Position numbers and translations under genes: made by a program. From Rikenellaceae bacterium (GTDB lineage: Bacteria > Bacteroidota > Bacteroidia > Bacteroidales > UBA932): a stretch of 59,985 bases of DNA. Numbering within the stretch: position 1 is the stretch's first letter; each line of letters opens with the position of its first letter. Where the stretch lies: NCBI GenBank assembly GCA_900771335.1, contig CAAGNP010000032.1, positions 1-59,985 of the forward strand, read 5' to 3'. The notes under the pieces are model-generated. The model ran no database searches and was not told where the DNA came from. It was given only the letters and a program-made list of their open reading frames with translations. Below, one piece after another: positions 27,006 through 34,984 of the stretch.

Positions 27006-27043
27006 ATATTTGAAATTGGATTTGTATATTTGAAATTGGATTT
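27006..27043 (+). repeat. Tandem 20-bp promoter-region repeat, copy 2
   Basis: Two units of ATATTTGAAATTGGATTTGT (27006-27025 and 27026-27043) with a 20-bp period, differing from the 17870 pair only by G for T at unit position 14. TATATTTG at 27025-27032 fits a -7 element, and the start codon of the outer-membrane gene is at 27065. A second TAnnTTTG match, TATTTTTG at 27056-27063, lies one base before the start and is probably too close to be the promoter. Confidence 0.75.
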
Positions 27044-27064
27044 TTTCCGTCTAATTATTTTTGT

Positions 27065-29959
27065 ATGAAGCGTTTGTTTGTGGCTTTAGTGGCCCTTGTC
27101 CTTTCTGTTTCTTTGTATGGACAGGTGGTTATGGATTTCTCTATGTTTGAGAAAAATAGGAATGTGGAGGTGAAGTTTGAACTTAAGGATTCCCAAAGTG
27201 AAGAGCCCATCCCCTGGGCCTCGGCATATCTGGTCCCTGTAGGTGATACAGTCATAACCAGTTTTGCTCTGTCGGATGATAAAGGCAAGGTGAACCTAAA
27301 AGATGTGCCGGTGGGGAAATATACCCTTAATGTGGAGCTTATCGGATACAAGCCATACAAGAAGGTCCACGATTGTACCTCATGGGAGGTAAATCTCGGT
27401 GTTATCAAGATGGAGGAGAATCCTGAGATGATAGACGCGGCATCCATATCAGCTGTGGGAAATCCTATCGAGGTTCTGCAGGATACCATTATATACAATG
27501 CTTCATCTTTTAAGGTAGGGGAGAACGATATGCTTGAGGAGCTTTTGAAGAAGATGCCCGGAATGGAGGTTGGTGAAGATGGTACAGTCAAGGTCAATGG
27601 AGAGGCTGTGGACAAGATCACCGTAGGAGGCAAGACATTCTTCTTCAATGACCCTTCGGCAGCCCTCAAGAATCTTCCTGCCAAGATAGTGAATAAAATC
27701 AAGGTGGTGGACAAGACCAAGGATGCCGCTGCCTTTACTGGGGTAGCCACTCAGGATGACAAGGAGAAGGTGATGGATATCGAGCTCAAGCAGGAGTACA
27801 CCAAAGGGTGGTTCGGCAACGCCAAACTTGGGGCAGGCGCTTCGGTCAATCCCGACAAGAAGAGTGATCTGGTGGAGGACGGAAAGTTCCTCTATAACGG
27901 TTCTGCTCTGGTGACGGGATATACAGAAAAAGATCAGGTGGTGATTCTTGGAAACGGCCATAATGTGATGGATGCAGGAACCGGAATGGTGATGTACTAT
28001 AGTGACGGTACAGAAGTATCCGATGACTACTCTAAAATCAGAGGCCTTACCACCAGTGCGCAAGGTGGTGTCAACTATAATACAGACAGAATAAAAGGGG
28101 TGGAGACCAATGCCTCTGCTATGTATAAAAACAATACCAAAGACAGCAAAAAGGTGTCGTCCCGCATATCGTTCCAGCCATCCGGCGAGGAACTTTATAC
28201 AGATACGAGATATACCGGTTATGGGGTGGAGAATGGTGTGAATGCTTCTTTGGAGTTTAAGAATAAGGAGAAGAAGAAATACTCTTTTGAATTCAGGCCA
28301 ACATTCAATTACGCACGCAACAGGGTGACTGTGTCAAATCAGTCACAGACCTATACATCCGGTGCATCTCTCAACAAATCCACATCTGATGTCCAGGCAC
28401 ACAATACCAAGACAGCGACAGGTGGCTGGGCTGATTTTGGAGTCAGGGATCTGGGGAAAAAGAATAGAGCGCTTACAATCTCTCTCGATTATAATATCAG
28501 CAATCAGAATGGGGATAAGACAGAGAAGACTCAGGTGGAGTATACATCCTCTACAAATGTGAAAAATATCGACTATGATATCAAAAGGGAGTACTACCAT
28601 GCAGGTGGATCGGTCAGCTATGTAGAGCCTATATCCAAGAGGTGGCTTTTCAGAGGGAACCTCAGCTCAAGTGTCTCTATCAACAACAATTCTGAGATGG
28701 CATATTCTGCTGGTGTACTTGACAATTATTACTCATCAGCCAATAACAGTCGCTATTTGAAAGAGGCGGTTTCCCTACTATTTCAGTACAACAACGACAC
28801 TACCAATGTCCAGTTTGGTTTGAAGGGTGATATGGTTCAGAATGTGATCAATACCAGATCTATGGGTGTTGAGACCATTACCGGTAAAGGGGAGTGGCTG
28901 TATAACTGGTCGCCATTCTTGAGTTACAGATATAGGAAAGGTGAGAACAATCTCTATTTGTATTATTCCGGTTATACCCAGACAGTGTCGGGTGACAAAG
29001 TGATCCCTACACTGGATATCTCAAACCCTATACAGATACAGGCAGGAAATATCTATTTGAAGCCCACCTTTTATAATAACTTCAGTGCCACTTATAGGGT
29101 GAGCAATAAGAAGTCCTTCTCATACTTTTATATCAATGTATATGGAAATCTCGTATCCAACCCTATCGTTACAGCCAGCTGGTTTGATGGTGAAGGTGTG
29201 AGATATGGTATCCCCGTAAACTCGCAGAAGCCGGGGACAACTGTCTCAAGCAATATGAGTTTCAATAAGTCTTTTGGAAAAGACAAGAAGTTCTCAATGT
29301 CACTGGACGGATATGCTTCGTATACAGCTAATACAAGTTATCAGTCAGCAGGGGAGATGGAGGGGCTTGATCTGGATAACTTTGATTATTACAAGTTTAT
29401 GGAGAGTTTCTGGGGTGATGAGTCAGGAGATCTGTTCTATAGTGGAAAGAGTGGATTTCAGGAGAGCAGGACCAATACACTTTCGTGGAGTGCAAGGACC
29501 TATTTCAAGTACAATGCAGATAAACTCAATATTTCCCTCTCAGCCGGGACACGTAACAGAATATCCAAGTATTCACTCGATCCTAAGGCCAACCTTAATA
29601 CATGGGATCACAGTTTTTCCGGTGATGTCACCTATAAACCTGGTAAAGGGTGGGAACTGAAGAATTATCTTGGATACACATTCTACAGAGGTTATACGAA
29701 TGGCTATGGAGATCCTGCCCTCAATTGGAATCTCTCTGTGGGGAAAAGTATCAAGGCTGTCACCCTATCATTGTCAGTAAAGGATATCCTCAATCAGACC
29801 AAATCCCTTAACAGGTACACATCTGATGAATACACTGAGGATACATACTCAAACGTCCTCGGCCGTTACTTCCTTTTCACAGTCTCATTCAACTTCGGTA
29901 AGATGAATGCCAAGAAGAACTCCCGCGTCCAGAACGCTATGTGGAACATGATGTTCTAA
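27065..29959 (+). CDS. Outer-membrane beta-barrel (TonB-receptor-like) protein
   Basis: A 964-residue outer-membrane protein. A signal peptide (to about LYGQ) is followed by a carboxypeptidase-regulatory-like beta domain (EPIPWASAYLVPVGDTVI, VGKYTLNVELIGYKPY). The plug-like region contains LEELLKKMPGMEVGEDGTVK, VNGEAVDKITVGGKTFF and KNLPAKIVNKIKVVDKTKDA. The following large barrel belongs to the outer-membrane beta-barrel family found next to TonB receptors in Bacteroidetes. It lies between the two M56 genes, behind the tandem 20-bp repeat, so it is probably a target of the BlaI/M56 circuit. The ligand is unknown. Confidence 0.85.
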   Translation: MKRLFVALVALVLSVSLYGQVVMDFSMFEKNRNVEVKFELKDSQSEEPIPWASAYLVPVGDTVITSFALSDDKGKVNLKDVPVGKYTLNVELIGYKPYKKVHDCTSWEVNLGVIKMEENPEMIDAASISAVGNPIEVLQDTIIYNASSFKVGENDMLEELLKKMPGMEVGEDGTVKVNGEAVDKITVGGKTFFFNDPSAALKNLPAKIVNKIKVVDKTKDAAAFTGVATQDDKEKVMDIELKQEYTKGWFGNAKLGAGASVNPDKKSDLVEDGKFLYNGSALVTGYTEKDQVVILGNGHNVMDAGTGMVMYYSDGTEVSDDYSKIRGLTTSAQGGVNYNTDRIKGVETNASAMYKNNTKDSKKVSSRISFQPSGEELYTDTRYTGYGVENGVNASLEFKNKEKKKYSFEFRPTFNYARNRVTVSNQSQTYTSGASLNKSTSDVQAHNTKTATGGWADFGVRDLGKKNRALTISLDYNISNQNGDKTEKTQVEYTSSTNVKNIDYDIKREYYHAGGSVSYVEPISKRWLFRGNLSSSVSINNNSEMAYSAGVLDNYYSSANNSRYLKEAVSLLFQYNNDTTNVQFGLKGDMVQNVINTRSMGVETITGKGEWLYNWSPFLSYRYRKGENNLYLYYSGYTQTVSGDKVIPTLDISNPIQIQAGNIYLKPTFYNNFSATYRVSNKKSFSYFYINVYGNLVSNPIVTASWFDGEGVRYGIPVNSQKPGTTVSSNMSFNKSFGKDKKFSMSLDGYASYTANTSYQSAGEMEGLDLDNFDYYKFMESFWGDESGDLFYSGKSGFQESRTNTLSWSARTYFKYNADKLNISLSAGTRNRISKYSLDPKANLNTWDHSFSGDVTYKPGKGWELKNYLGYTFYRGYTNGYGDPALNWNLSVGKSIKAVTLSLSVKDILNQTKSLNRYTSDEYTEDTYSNVLGRYFLFTVSFNFGKMNAKKNSRVQNAMWNMMF

Positions 29960-29974
29960 AAACCTGTTATATAG

Positions 29975-31387
29975 ATGATGGACTTTCTGATATATGAAAT
30001 AAAGGTGGCAGTTGTTCTGCTGGTTTTCTACCTCTTCTACCGTTTTCTATTGAAAAAGGAGACATTCCATCGTTTCAATAGGGTAGTGTTGGTGGGGATA
30101 GCGTTTTTGTCTTTCCTCCTGCCACTTTGTATTATCACTATCCATAAGGATATGCAGATGGGAGCCGCTGAGATGATACACACTGCTCAGGTGCCAGAAC
30201 TAGCACTGGAGGTGAAAAACAGAGCATCCTGGTGGCCAATGGTCCTTGCCCTCGTTTTCTGGGCAGGTGTTTTATTTGTCTTGGTCAGGGTGATTGTGTC
30301 TATAATCTCCATTCTCAATACGGTGAAGAAAGGTGAGCTGGTGAATGAAGAGGTTGGCTGTAAAATTATTTTAACAGACAGGGACGTAGCTTCATTCAGC
30401 TGGATGAAGTATGTCGTTATACCCCGAAAAGACTGGGATGAGGATAGGGAGTCTATCCTTATTCACGAGAAGGCTCATATAGCTTTGGGTCACTCTGTCG
30501 ATATACTCCTGGTAGATATCTTATCTGCTCTCCAGTGGTTCAATCCGGCCATTTGGATACTTAGGTCAGATTTGAGGGAGCTTCACGAGTATGAGGCTGA
30601 TGATGCTGTTCTTCGAGCCGGTATAGATATTAAAGAGTATCAATACTTACTGGTAAGAAAAGCTATCAGCGGAAGTGGCTATTCTATCGCGAATAGTTTT
30701 AATCATAGTATCCTTAAAAATCGTATCACTATGATGACGAAGTCCAAATCTCATATCCTTAAGAGATGGAAAGTGCTCTATTTGCTCCCTCTCGTGTGTA
30801 TGTGTGTAGCTTTACAGGCTCGAACAGTGTATGATATTACAAATTCTCCATTGTATATACTTCTGGAGGGTGGGGTTGAAAAGGAGATTAGTAAGATGGA
30901 TTTTGATAAAATCGATCCGAACCGTATTAAATCCATTAGTGTTTTGAAAGATGCATTTGCAAAAGAGAAATATGGAGAGAGAGCTTCAAATGGAGTAATT
31001 ATGGTTACGATGAAACGGCCACAAGAACTCGATGAAATAGTAGTAATAAGGTATGATGAGAAAGAAAAAGAGTATCCACTTTATATTGTTAACCCAGAAA
31101 AGATGCCCCAATTTCAAGGTCAGGATATGATGGCTTTTTCACGCTGGCTTAATGCCAGGATTAAGCCGCCTGAAGGGTGTAATCACGAAGGTACTATGAA
31201 AGTGTCGTTTGAGGTAGGAGCTGATGGTATCGTCAGAGATGTCAGGGTATTGGAAAGCATTTGCGAAGACTTGGATGCTCACGTGGTGTCACTCATCAGG
31301 CAGTCTCCAAAATGGGAGCCTGCAATATATGGAAATAAACCTGTAGCTCAGAGGCTTTCCATTCCGATAGTATTTGAGAACCGATGA
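29975..31387 (+). CDS. M56 metallopeptidase fused to a TonB C-terminal domain
   Basis: A 470-residue fusion. Residues 1-275 repeat the M56 architecture: membrane helices, zinc motif HEKAH from residue 164, HEYEADDAVL downstream, and a further helix near VLYLLPLVCMCVALQA. Residues about 310-350 look like a TonB-receptor plug motif (SISVLKDAFAKEKYGERA, NGVIMVTMKRP). The last 90 residues match the TonB C-terminal domain (GTMKVSFEVGADGIVRDVRV, SPKWEPAIYGNKPV). It starts 15 bp after the beta-barrel gene. The protein could couple outer-membrane receptor occupancy to proteolysis of the BlaI-like repressor. That mechanism is my inference; the domain order is seen. Confidence 0.85.
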   Translation: MMDFLIYEIKVAVVLLVFYLFYRFLLKKETFHRFNRVVLVGIAFLSFLLPLCIITIHKDMQMGAAEMIHTAQVPELALEVKNRASWWPMVLALVFWAGVLFVLVRVIVSIISILNTVKKGELVNEEVGCKIILTDRDVASFSWMKYVVIPRKDWDEDRESILIHEKAHIALGHSVDILLVDILSALQWFNPAIWILRSDLRELHEYEADDAVLRAGIDIKEYQYLLVRKAISGSGYSIANSFNHSILKNRITMMTKSKSHILKRWKVLYLLPLVCMCVALQARTVYDITNSPLYILLEGGVEKEISKMDFDKIDPNRIKSISVLKDAFAKEKYGERASNGVIMVTMKRPQELDEIVVIRYDEKEKEYPLYIVNPEKMPQFQGQDMMAFSRWLNARIKPPEGCNHEGTMKVSFEVGADGIVRDVRVLESICEDLDAHVVSLIRQSPKWEPAIYGNKPVAQRLSIPIVFENR

Positions 31388-31921
31388 AGGTATACTTTCT
31401 TGAAACCTTCTATATTGGGCAATGCCTTTCTTAATTTCTCTGGCATTGCGTCCGAAGTTTTGTATGTGGCAACACCGTTTGTAGTTGCCGGCTATACGGC
31501 AGGCACACAGGCAAGCTATACAACCTTATCGCCTACAAGTTTGACAAACCATCATATTGCTTGCTTATGCTATGGCAATCCCTCCATTTACAAGCCACGA
31601 ATAAGAACTTTGGACTTGTGTTCTTCCGAACACAGCAAGGTATGTTTTCAGCCACTCTAAATGAGTTGAGCCGCTTCAAACTTGATGTTCGCAGGAACAT
31701 GGCAAGGTGTGTTTTGAGTAACTCAAAACGTTTCGGGTTACTCCCGAAAACCTTGCCACATTCCGAAACTTCTCCCTTCGAAGTCGGGATAATTGAATGT
31801 TTCACGATTAAATAACAATGCTCTTTTATGTTTGTCGGCACAGCAGGCTCTTTATTTCAAATTAAATAAGTATTTTTGTATCTTGGATGTGGTATGTACC
31901 GCTTTCAAAACAAGAAAGATA
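31388..31921. other. 534-bp noncoding stretch at the left edge of the restriction island
   Basis: No convincing gene is found here. On the minus strand a short open stretch inside 31388-31470 would encode TNGVATYKTSDAMPEKLRKA and more, which reads like protein but has no credible start and runs into the M56 gene; it may be a gene fragment. Several hairpins are present, including TGTGTTC/GAACACA (31617-31623 with 31628-31634) and the two-hairpin junction at 31701-31757. The composition and hairpins remind me of leader or transfer-origin regions of Bacteroides conjugative elements, but that is an impression only. Confidence 0.45.
31701..31757. repeat. Compact two-hairpin, three-way-junction palindrome
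   Basis: An outer stem GGCAAGGT (31701-31708) pairs with ACCTTGCC (31750-31757). It encloses hairpin 1, GTTTTGAG-TAA-CTCAAAAC (31711-31729 with flanking match), and hairpin 2, TTTCGGG-TTACT-CCCGAAA (31731-31749). Only 3 bases separate the stems. Both hairpins carry a GTAAC/GTTAC-type tip. It could be a transfer origin, a recombination site or a small structured RNA. Confidence 0.6.
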
Positions 31922-33664
31922 ATGGACCGCCTGACAAAAGAACAACGATATAAGAATATGTCGGCAAACAAAGGGAAAGGTACCAAGCTTGAACTTTTGT
32001 TTGGCAAATTGTTGTGGAATGCCGGTGTCAGATATCGCAAGAATGATAAAACCGTCTTTGGGAAACCAGACTTTGCTATTCGAAAAATGAAAATTGCGAT
32101 ATTTTGTGATGGTGAATTTTGGCATGGAAGAAATTGGGAAGAACGTAAAAACGACCATAAAAGTAATTGTGATTTTTGGCATTCCAAGATTGAACGGAAC
32201 ATCAGGAGAGACAAAGAAGTAAATGAACAATTAAAAGCACAAGGTTGGACGGTCTTTCGGTTTTGGGAAACGGAAATAACCAAAGAATCCGATAAATGCT
32301 TAAATAGAATTTTGAACTATATGAACGCTAAAACAAAAGCGACCGATAAAATCGCCATTACACAAATGTGTGGCGGTAGCAAAGTATCGATGCAGATGTA
32401 TGGTCCCCATTCATTGAATGAGGATGGAACGATTATACCGTTTGAGGAACAAATGGCGATAGTATCTCATTATCTCCATAATCAAGGATATAAATCTGCC
32501 AAGACCTATGAGAACAAAGCCGAAGGATTGATAGAGGATATATACAATGTTCATCAAAAGACCGTTGAGCCCAATTGCGTATCGGATGTAAGTGTTCAAT
32601 ACTCATTGTTCTCGGATTTATTCTCTGTTCCGTTTTTACCAACAGATAATCCTAAATTTACATTTATAGATTTATTTGCCGGTATTGGTGGTTTCAGAAT
32701 GGCAATGCAGAATCTTGGAGGTAAATGCGTGTTTTCTTCAGAATGGGATGCACAAGCTCAAAAGACATATCTTTTGAATTATGGTGAAGTTCCTTTCGGT
32801 GATATTACCAAAGAAACTACTAAAGCATTTATACCGGACGATTTTGATGTTTTGTGTGCAGGATTCCCTTGCCAAGCTTTTTCTTTAGCCGGTAAAAGAT
32901 TGGGATTTGAAGAAACGCGAGGTACATTGTTCTTTGATGTGGCTGAAATCATCCGTCGTAAGCGTCCTAAAGCATTCTTCTTGGAAAATGTCAAAGGATT
33001 ACTCATTCATGATAAAGGAAAGACCATTCAGACTATATTAAAAGTTTTAAGGGAAGACTTGGATTACTATGTTCCTGACCCGCAAATAGTAAATGCAATG
33101 AATTTCGGCGTACCGCAACATCGAGAAAGAGTTTATATTGTTGGTTTCAGAAAAGACCAAAATGTAAACGAGTTCACATATCCGGCACCGACAGATAAGA
33201 CCAAGACATTCGCTGATATTAAGGAAGAGCATACCGTTTCTGCCAAATACTATCTATCCACTCAATATGTGAAAACCCTTGTGGCACATAAGGAGAGACA
33301 CGCAGCCAAAGGCAATGGTTTCGGTTATGAAATCATTCCAGATGACGGAGTGGCAAATGCCATTGTTGTTGGAGGTATGGGAAGGGAACGTAATCTCGTT
33401 ATTGATACACGTCTTGAAGATTTCACACCTGTTACCAATATTAAGGGGGAAGTAAATCGAGACGGCTTACGCAGAATGACTCCGAGAGAATGGGCTCGTT
33501 TGCAAGGTTTTCCGGATAATTTTATAATCGGGGTTGCTGATGCATCTGCATATAAACAGTTCGGAAATTCAGTTGCTGTTCCTGCAATCCATGCAACAGC
33601 TGAGGAAATCATTAAAAGAATTAACCTATCAAAATCTATTCAATATGGCACTAAAAGGAAATAA
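31922..33664 (+). CDS. Vsr mismatch endonuclease fused to a C5-cytosine DNA methyltransferase
   Basis: A 580-residue two-enzyme fusion. Residues 1-120 are a Vsr very-short-patch repair endonuclease: GTKLELLFGKLLWNAG, GKPD with catalytic-type Asp50, FCDGEFWHG at 61-69, and DFWHSKIERNIRRD. Residues about 245-570 are a complete C5 methyltransferase. It has motif I FIDLFAGIGGFRMAM (248-262), motif IV GFPCQAFS with nucleophile Cys317, motif VI ENVKG (355), motif VIII RERVYIVG (401) and motif X QFGNSVAVP (546). The start at MDRLTKEQRY is chosen because it is the natural Vsr N terminus; a longer frame to 31793 lacks support. The methyltransferase protects DNA and the Vsr part would repair T:G mismatches left by 5mC deamination. 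The 3' end overlaps the HpaII-like gene by 20 bp. AT-rich composition suggests transfer. Confidence 0.93.
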   Translation: MDRLTKEQRYKNMSANKGKGTKLELLFGKLLWNAGVRYRKNDKTVFGKPDFAIRKMKIAIFCDGEFWHGRNWEERKNDHKSNCDFWHSKIERNIRRDKEVNEQLKAQGWTVFRFWETEITKESDKCLNRILNYMNAKTKATDKIAITQMCGGSKVSMQMYGPHSLNEDGTIIPFEEQMAIVSHYLHNQGYKSAKTYENKAEGLIEDIYNVHQKTVEPNCVSDVSVQYSLFSDLFSVPFLPTDNPKFTFIDLFAGIGGFRMAMQNLGGKCVFSSEWDAQAQKTYLLNYGEVPFGDITKETTKAFIPDDFDVLCAGFPCQAFSLAGKRLGFEETRGTLFFDVAEIIRRKRPKAFFLENVKGLLIHDKGKTIQTILKVLREDLDYYVPDPQIVNAMNFGVPQHRERVYIVGFRKDQNVNEFTYPAPTDKTKTFADIKEEHTVSAKYYLSTQYVKTLVAHKERHAAKGNGFGYEIIPDDGVANAIVVGGMGRERNLVIDTRLEDFTPVTNIKGEVNRDGLRRMTPREWARLQGFPDNFIIGVADASAYKQFGNSVAVPAIHATAEEIIKRINLSKSIQYGTKRK

Positions 33665-34715
33665 AGGAGACTGGAGTGAATTATATACTTTCTTTAAGTT
33701 ACTTGCGGATGGTCGTCTATATTGTGGAGACGGTCAACTCAACCGTTATGATGACAAGTTTTATCCAATTCTTGAAATATTTCGGGATGATACTCCAAAC
33801 AGAAACACCTACAAAGTACAAGTTGCCAAAAATAACATATTGGTAGCAGGAGAGACTGTAAATATAGAAATCTCACAAGAACGTTTCAAACAAGAAGCAG
33901 GTTTCTTGCTTGAACGTATTAAGAATATGGATAGCAACACTGACTTTTCATACATCCAGCCATTCATGGAATTGATAGATAGCCATACTGTTAAAGCAAA
34001 ATCCTCAGATAAGGCAGACATTCGTATTGTTATTCATAATCTACAAACTGGTTCAAAACCAGAACTTGGATACAGTATAAAATCCAAACTCGGTGCTGAT
34101 TCCACATTAATAAATTCTAATAAAGACGGAACAAATTTTATTTATAGAGTTCAGGGTATTTCCGCTGAACAGGTTATAGAATTTAACTCTTTTGATAGGT
34201 TTAAAAAGAAATTTGATTATCTCAAATCTATTGGTGGTACAGTTTCTTATTACAAAGCTGCCAATGATGTATTGCATAAAAATCTTACGTTATTAGATTT
34301 AGGTATTGAAAGAATCGTTGCTGATAGCCTTATTGACTACTATAGCGGGAATGGACGTACCATTGCAGAAATTACCGAACATGTTTCTATTACCGACCCG
34401 CTTAATATTGCAAGCGATACCGACCAGCCTATGTATGCATACAAGGTTAAGCAGTTCTTACTTGCTTTTGCTTTAGGAGTAACTTGTTCTACACCTTGGT
34501 ATGGGAACTTCCATGCTAACGGCGGATATATTGTAGTAAAAGAAGATGGTGATATTGTCTGTTACCATTTTTTTGACCGCAATGACCTTGAAGATTATTT
34601 ATTCTTCAACACACGTTTTGAAACTCCGAGTACTTCAAGACATCTTTTCGGAAATATATATCAAGAAAATGGCGAGTACTTTTTGAAGTTGAATTTACAA
34701 GTAAGATTTAAATAA
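33645..34715 (+). CDS. HpaII-family type II restriction endonuclease
   Basis: A 356-residue protein, almost the same length as HpaII (358). It begins MALKGNKGDWSELYTFFKLL, as HpaII-family enzymes do, and contains GYSIKSKLGADSTLINSNKD, a likely part of the nuclease core (D/E...K pattern). The C-terminal part includes FALGVTCSTPWYGNFHANGG. HpaII cleaves CCGG, and this enzyme is predicted to do the same or similar. The in-frame extension to 33534 lies inside the methyltransferase gene and is discounted. The 20-bp overlap with the methyltransferase keeps the toxic nuclease coupled to its protecting partner. The low-GC composition matches the upstream gene. Confidence 0.88.
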   Translation: MALKGNKGDWSELYTFFKLLADGRLYCGDGQLNRYDDKFYPILEIFRDDTPNRNTYKVQVAKNNILVAGETVNIEISQERFKQEAGFLLERIKNMDSNTDFSYIQPFMELIDSHTVKAKSSDKADIRIVIHNLQTGSKPELGYSIKSKLGADSTLINSNKDGTNFIYRVQGISAEQVIEFNSFDRFKKKFDYLKSIGGTVSYYKAANDVLHKNLTLLDLGIERIVADSLIDYYSGNGRTIAEITEHVSITDPLNIASDTDQPMYAYKVKQFLLAFALGVTCSTPWYGNFHANGGYIVVKEDGDIVCYHFFDRNDLEDYLFFNTRFETPSTSRHLFGNIYQENGEYFLKLNLQVRFK

Positions 34716-34721
34716 CTATAT

Positions 34722-34769
34722 ATGAAACTAAAGACTCTTTATTTGAAGAACTTCCGTTGTTATAAAGAG
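34722..34769 (+). pseudogene. 5' fragment of an AAA/RecF-like ATPase gene
   Basis: An ATG 6 bp after the HpaII-like stop opens a frame reading MKLKTLYLKNFRCYKE, a typical start of OLD/RecF/SMC-like AAA ATPases (strand beta-1 and the FRCYKE turn before the Walker A loop). The frame runs to a stop at 34857-34859 (45 codons), but family resemblance ends at about base 34769, where an inverted repeat begins. Everything after the first 16 codons of the original gene is lost. The position suggests the intact gene was once the third gene of the restriction operon, perhaps an added defence ATPase. Confidence 0.65.
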
Positions 34770-34780
34770 ACGCTCTTTAT
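34762..34780. repeat. Inverted repeat at the junction of two truncated genes
   Basis: ATAAAGAG-ACG-CTCTTTAT, a perfect inverted repeat with 8-bp arms and a 3-bp centre. It sits exactly where two opposed gene fragments meet, and in both of them the arm encodes Lys-Glu. It marks a deletion or inversion joint. Confidence 0.75.
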
Positions 34781-34868
34781 TAGCCGCAGATGCTGCACGA
34801 TAATGACTACGCAATATCGCTTCCTTAATAACCCGTACCGCTTTGGCGTATGTCTGTAAATCGCTCAT
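34773..34868 (-). pseudogene. 5' fragment of a DUF1016/YhcG-type nuclease gene
   Basis: On the minus strand an ATG at 34868 opens MSDLQTYAKAVRVIKEAILR, continuing SHYRAASAANKE. This closely resembles the N terminus of DUF1016 (YhcG, PD-(D/E)XK superfamily) proteins, in which the segment normally continues LxLYYxIG. Here the match stops at the inverted repeat (34780), and the frame then runs into the opposed ATPase fragment and ends at 34728. Only about 32 codons survive. Together with the ATPase fragment it shows that an internal segment carrying the 3' parts of two convergent genes is missing. Confidence 0.68.
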
Positions 34869-34984
34869 ACTAACTTATTTTCTGCAAATGTTACGAATGA
34901 CTACAATATTATTTTTAACTACAGTATAAATATTTTTATGAACTCCAATGTATACCCATAGGGAACAGGCATACCAGGCAGCAT

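Noticed and set aside
31533..31841. A 102-codon minus-strand frame in the 31.5-31.8 kb gap
   Set aside because: It runs through the two-hairpin palindrome, has no ribosome-binding context and reads as compositionally odd peptide (many Cys, Ser and Lys). A noncoding origin is more likely.
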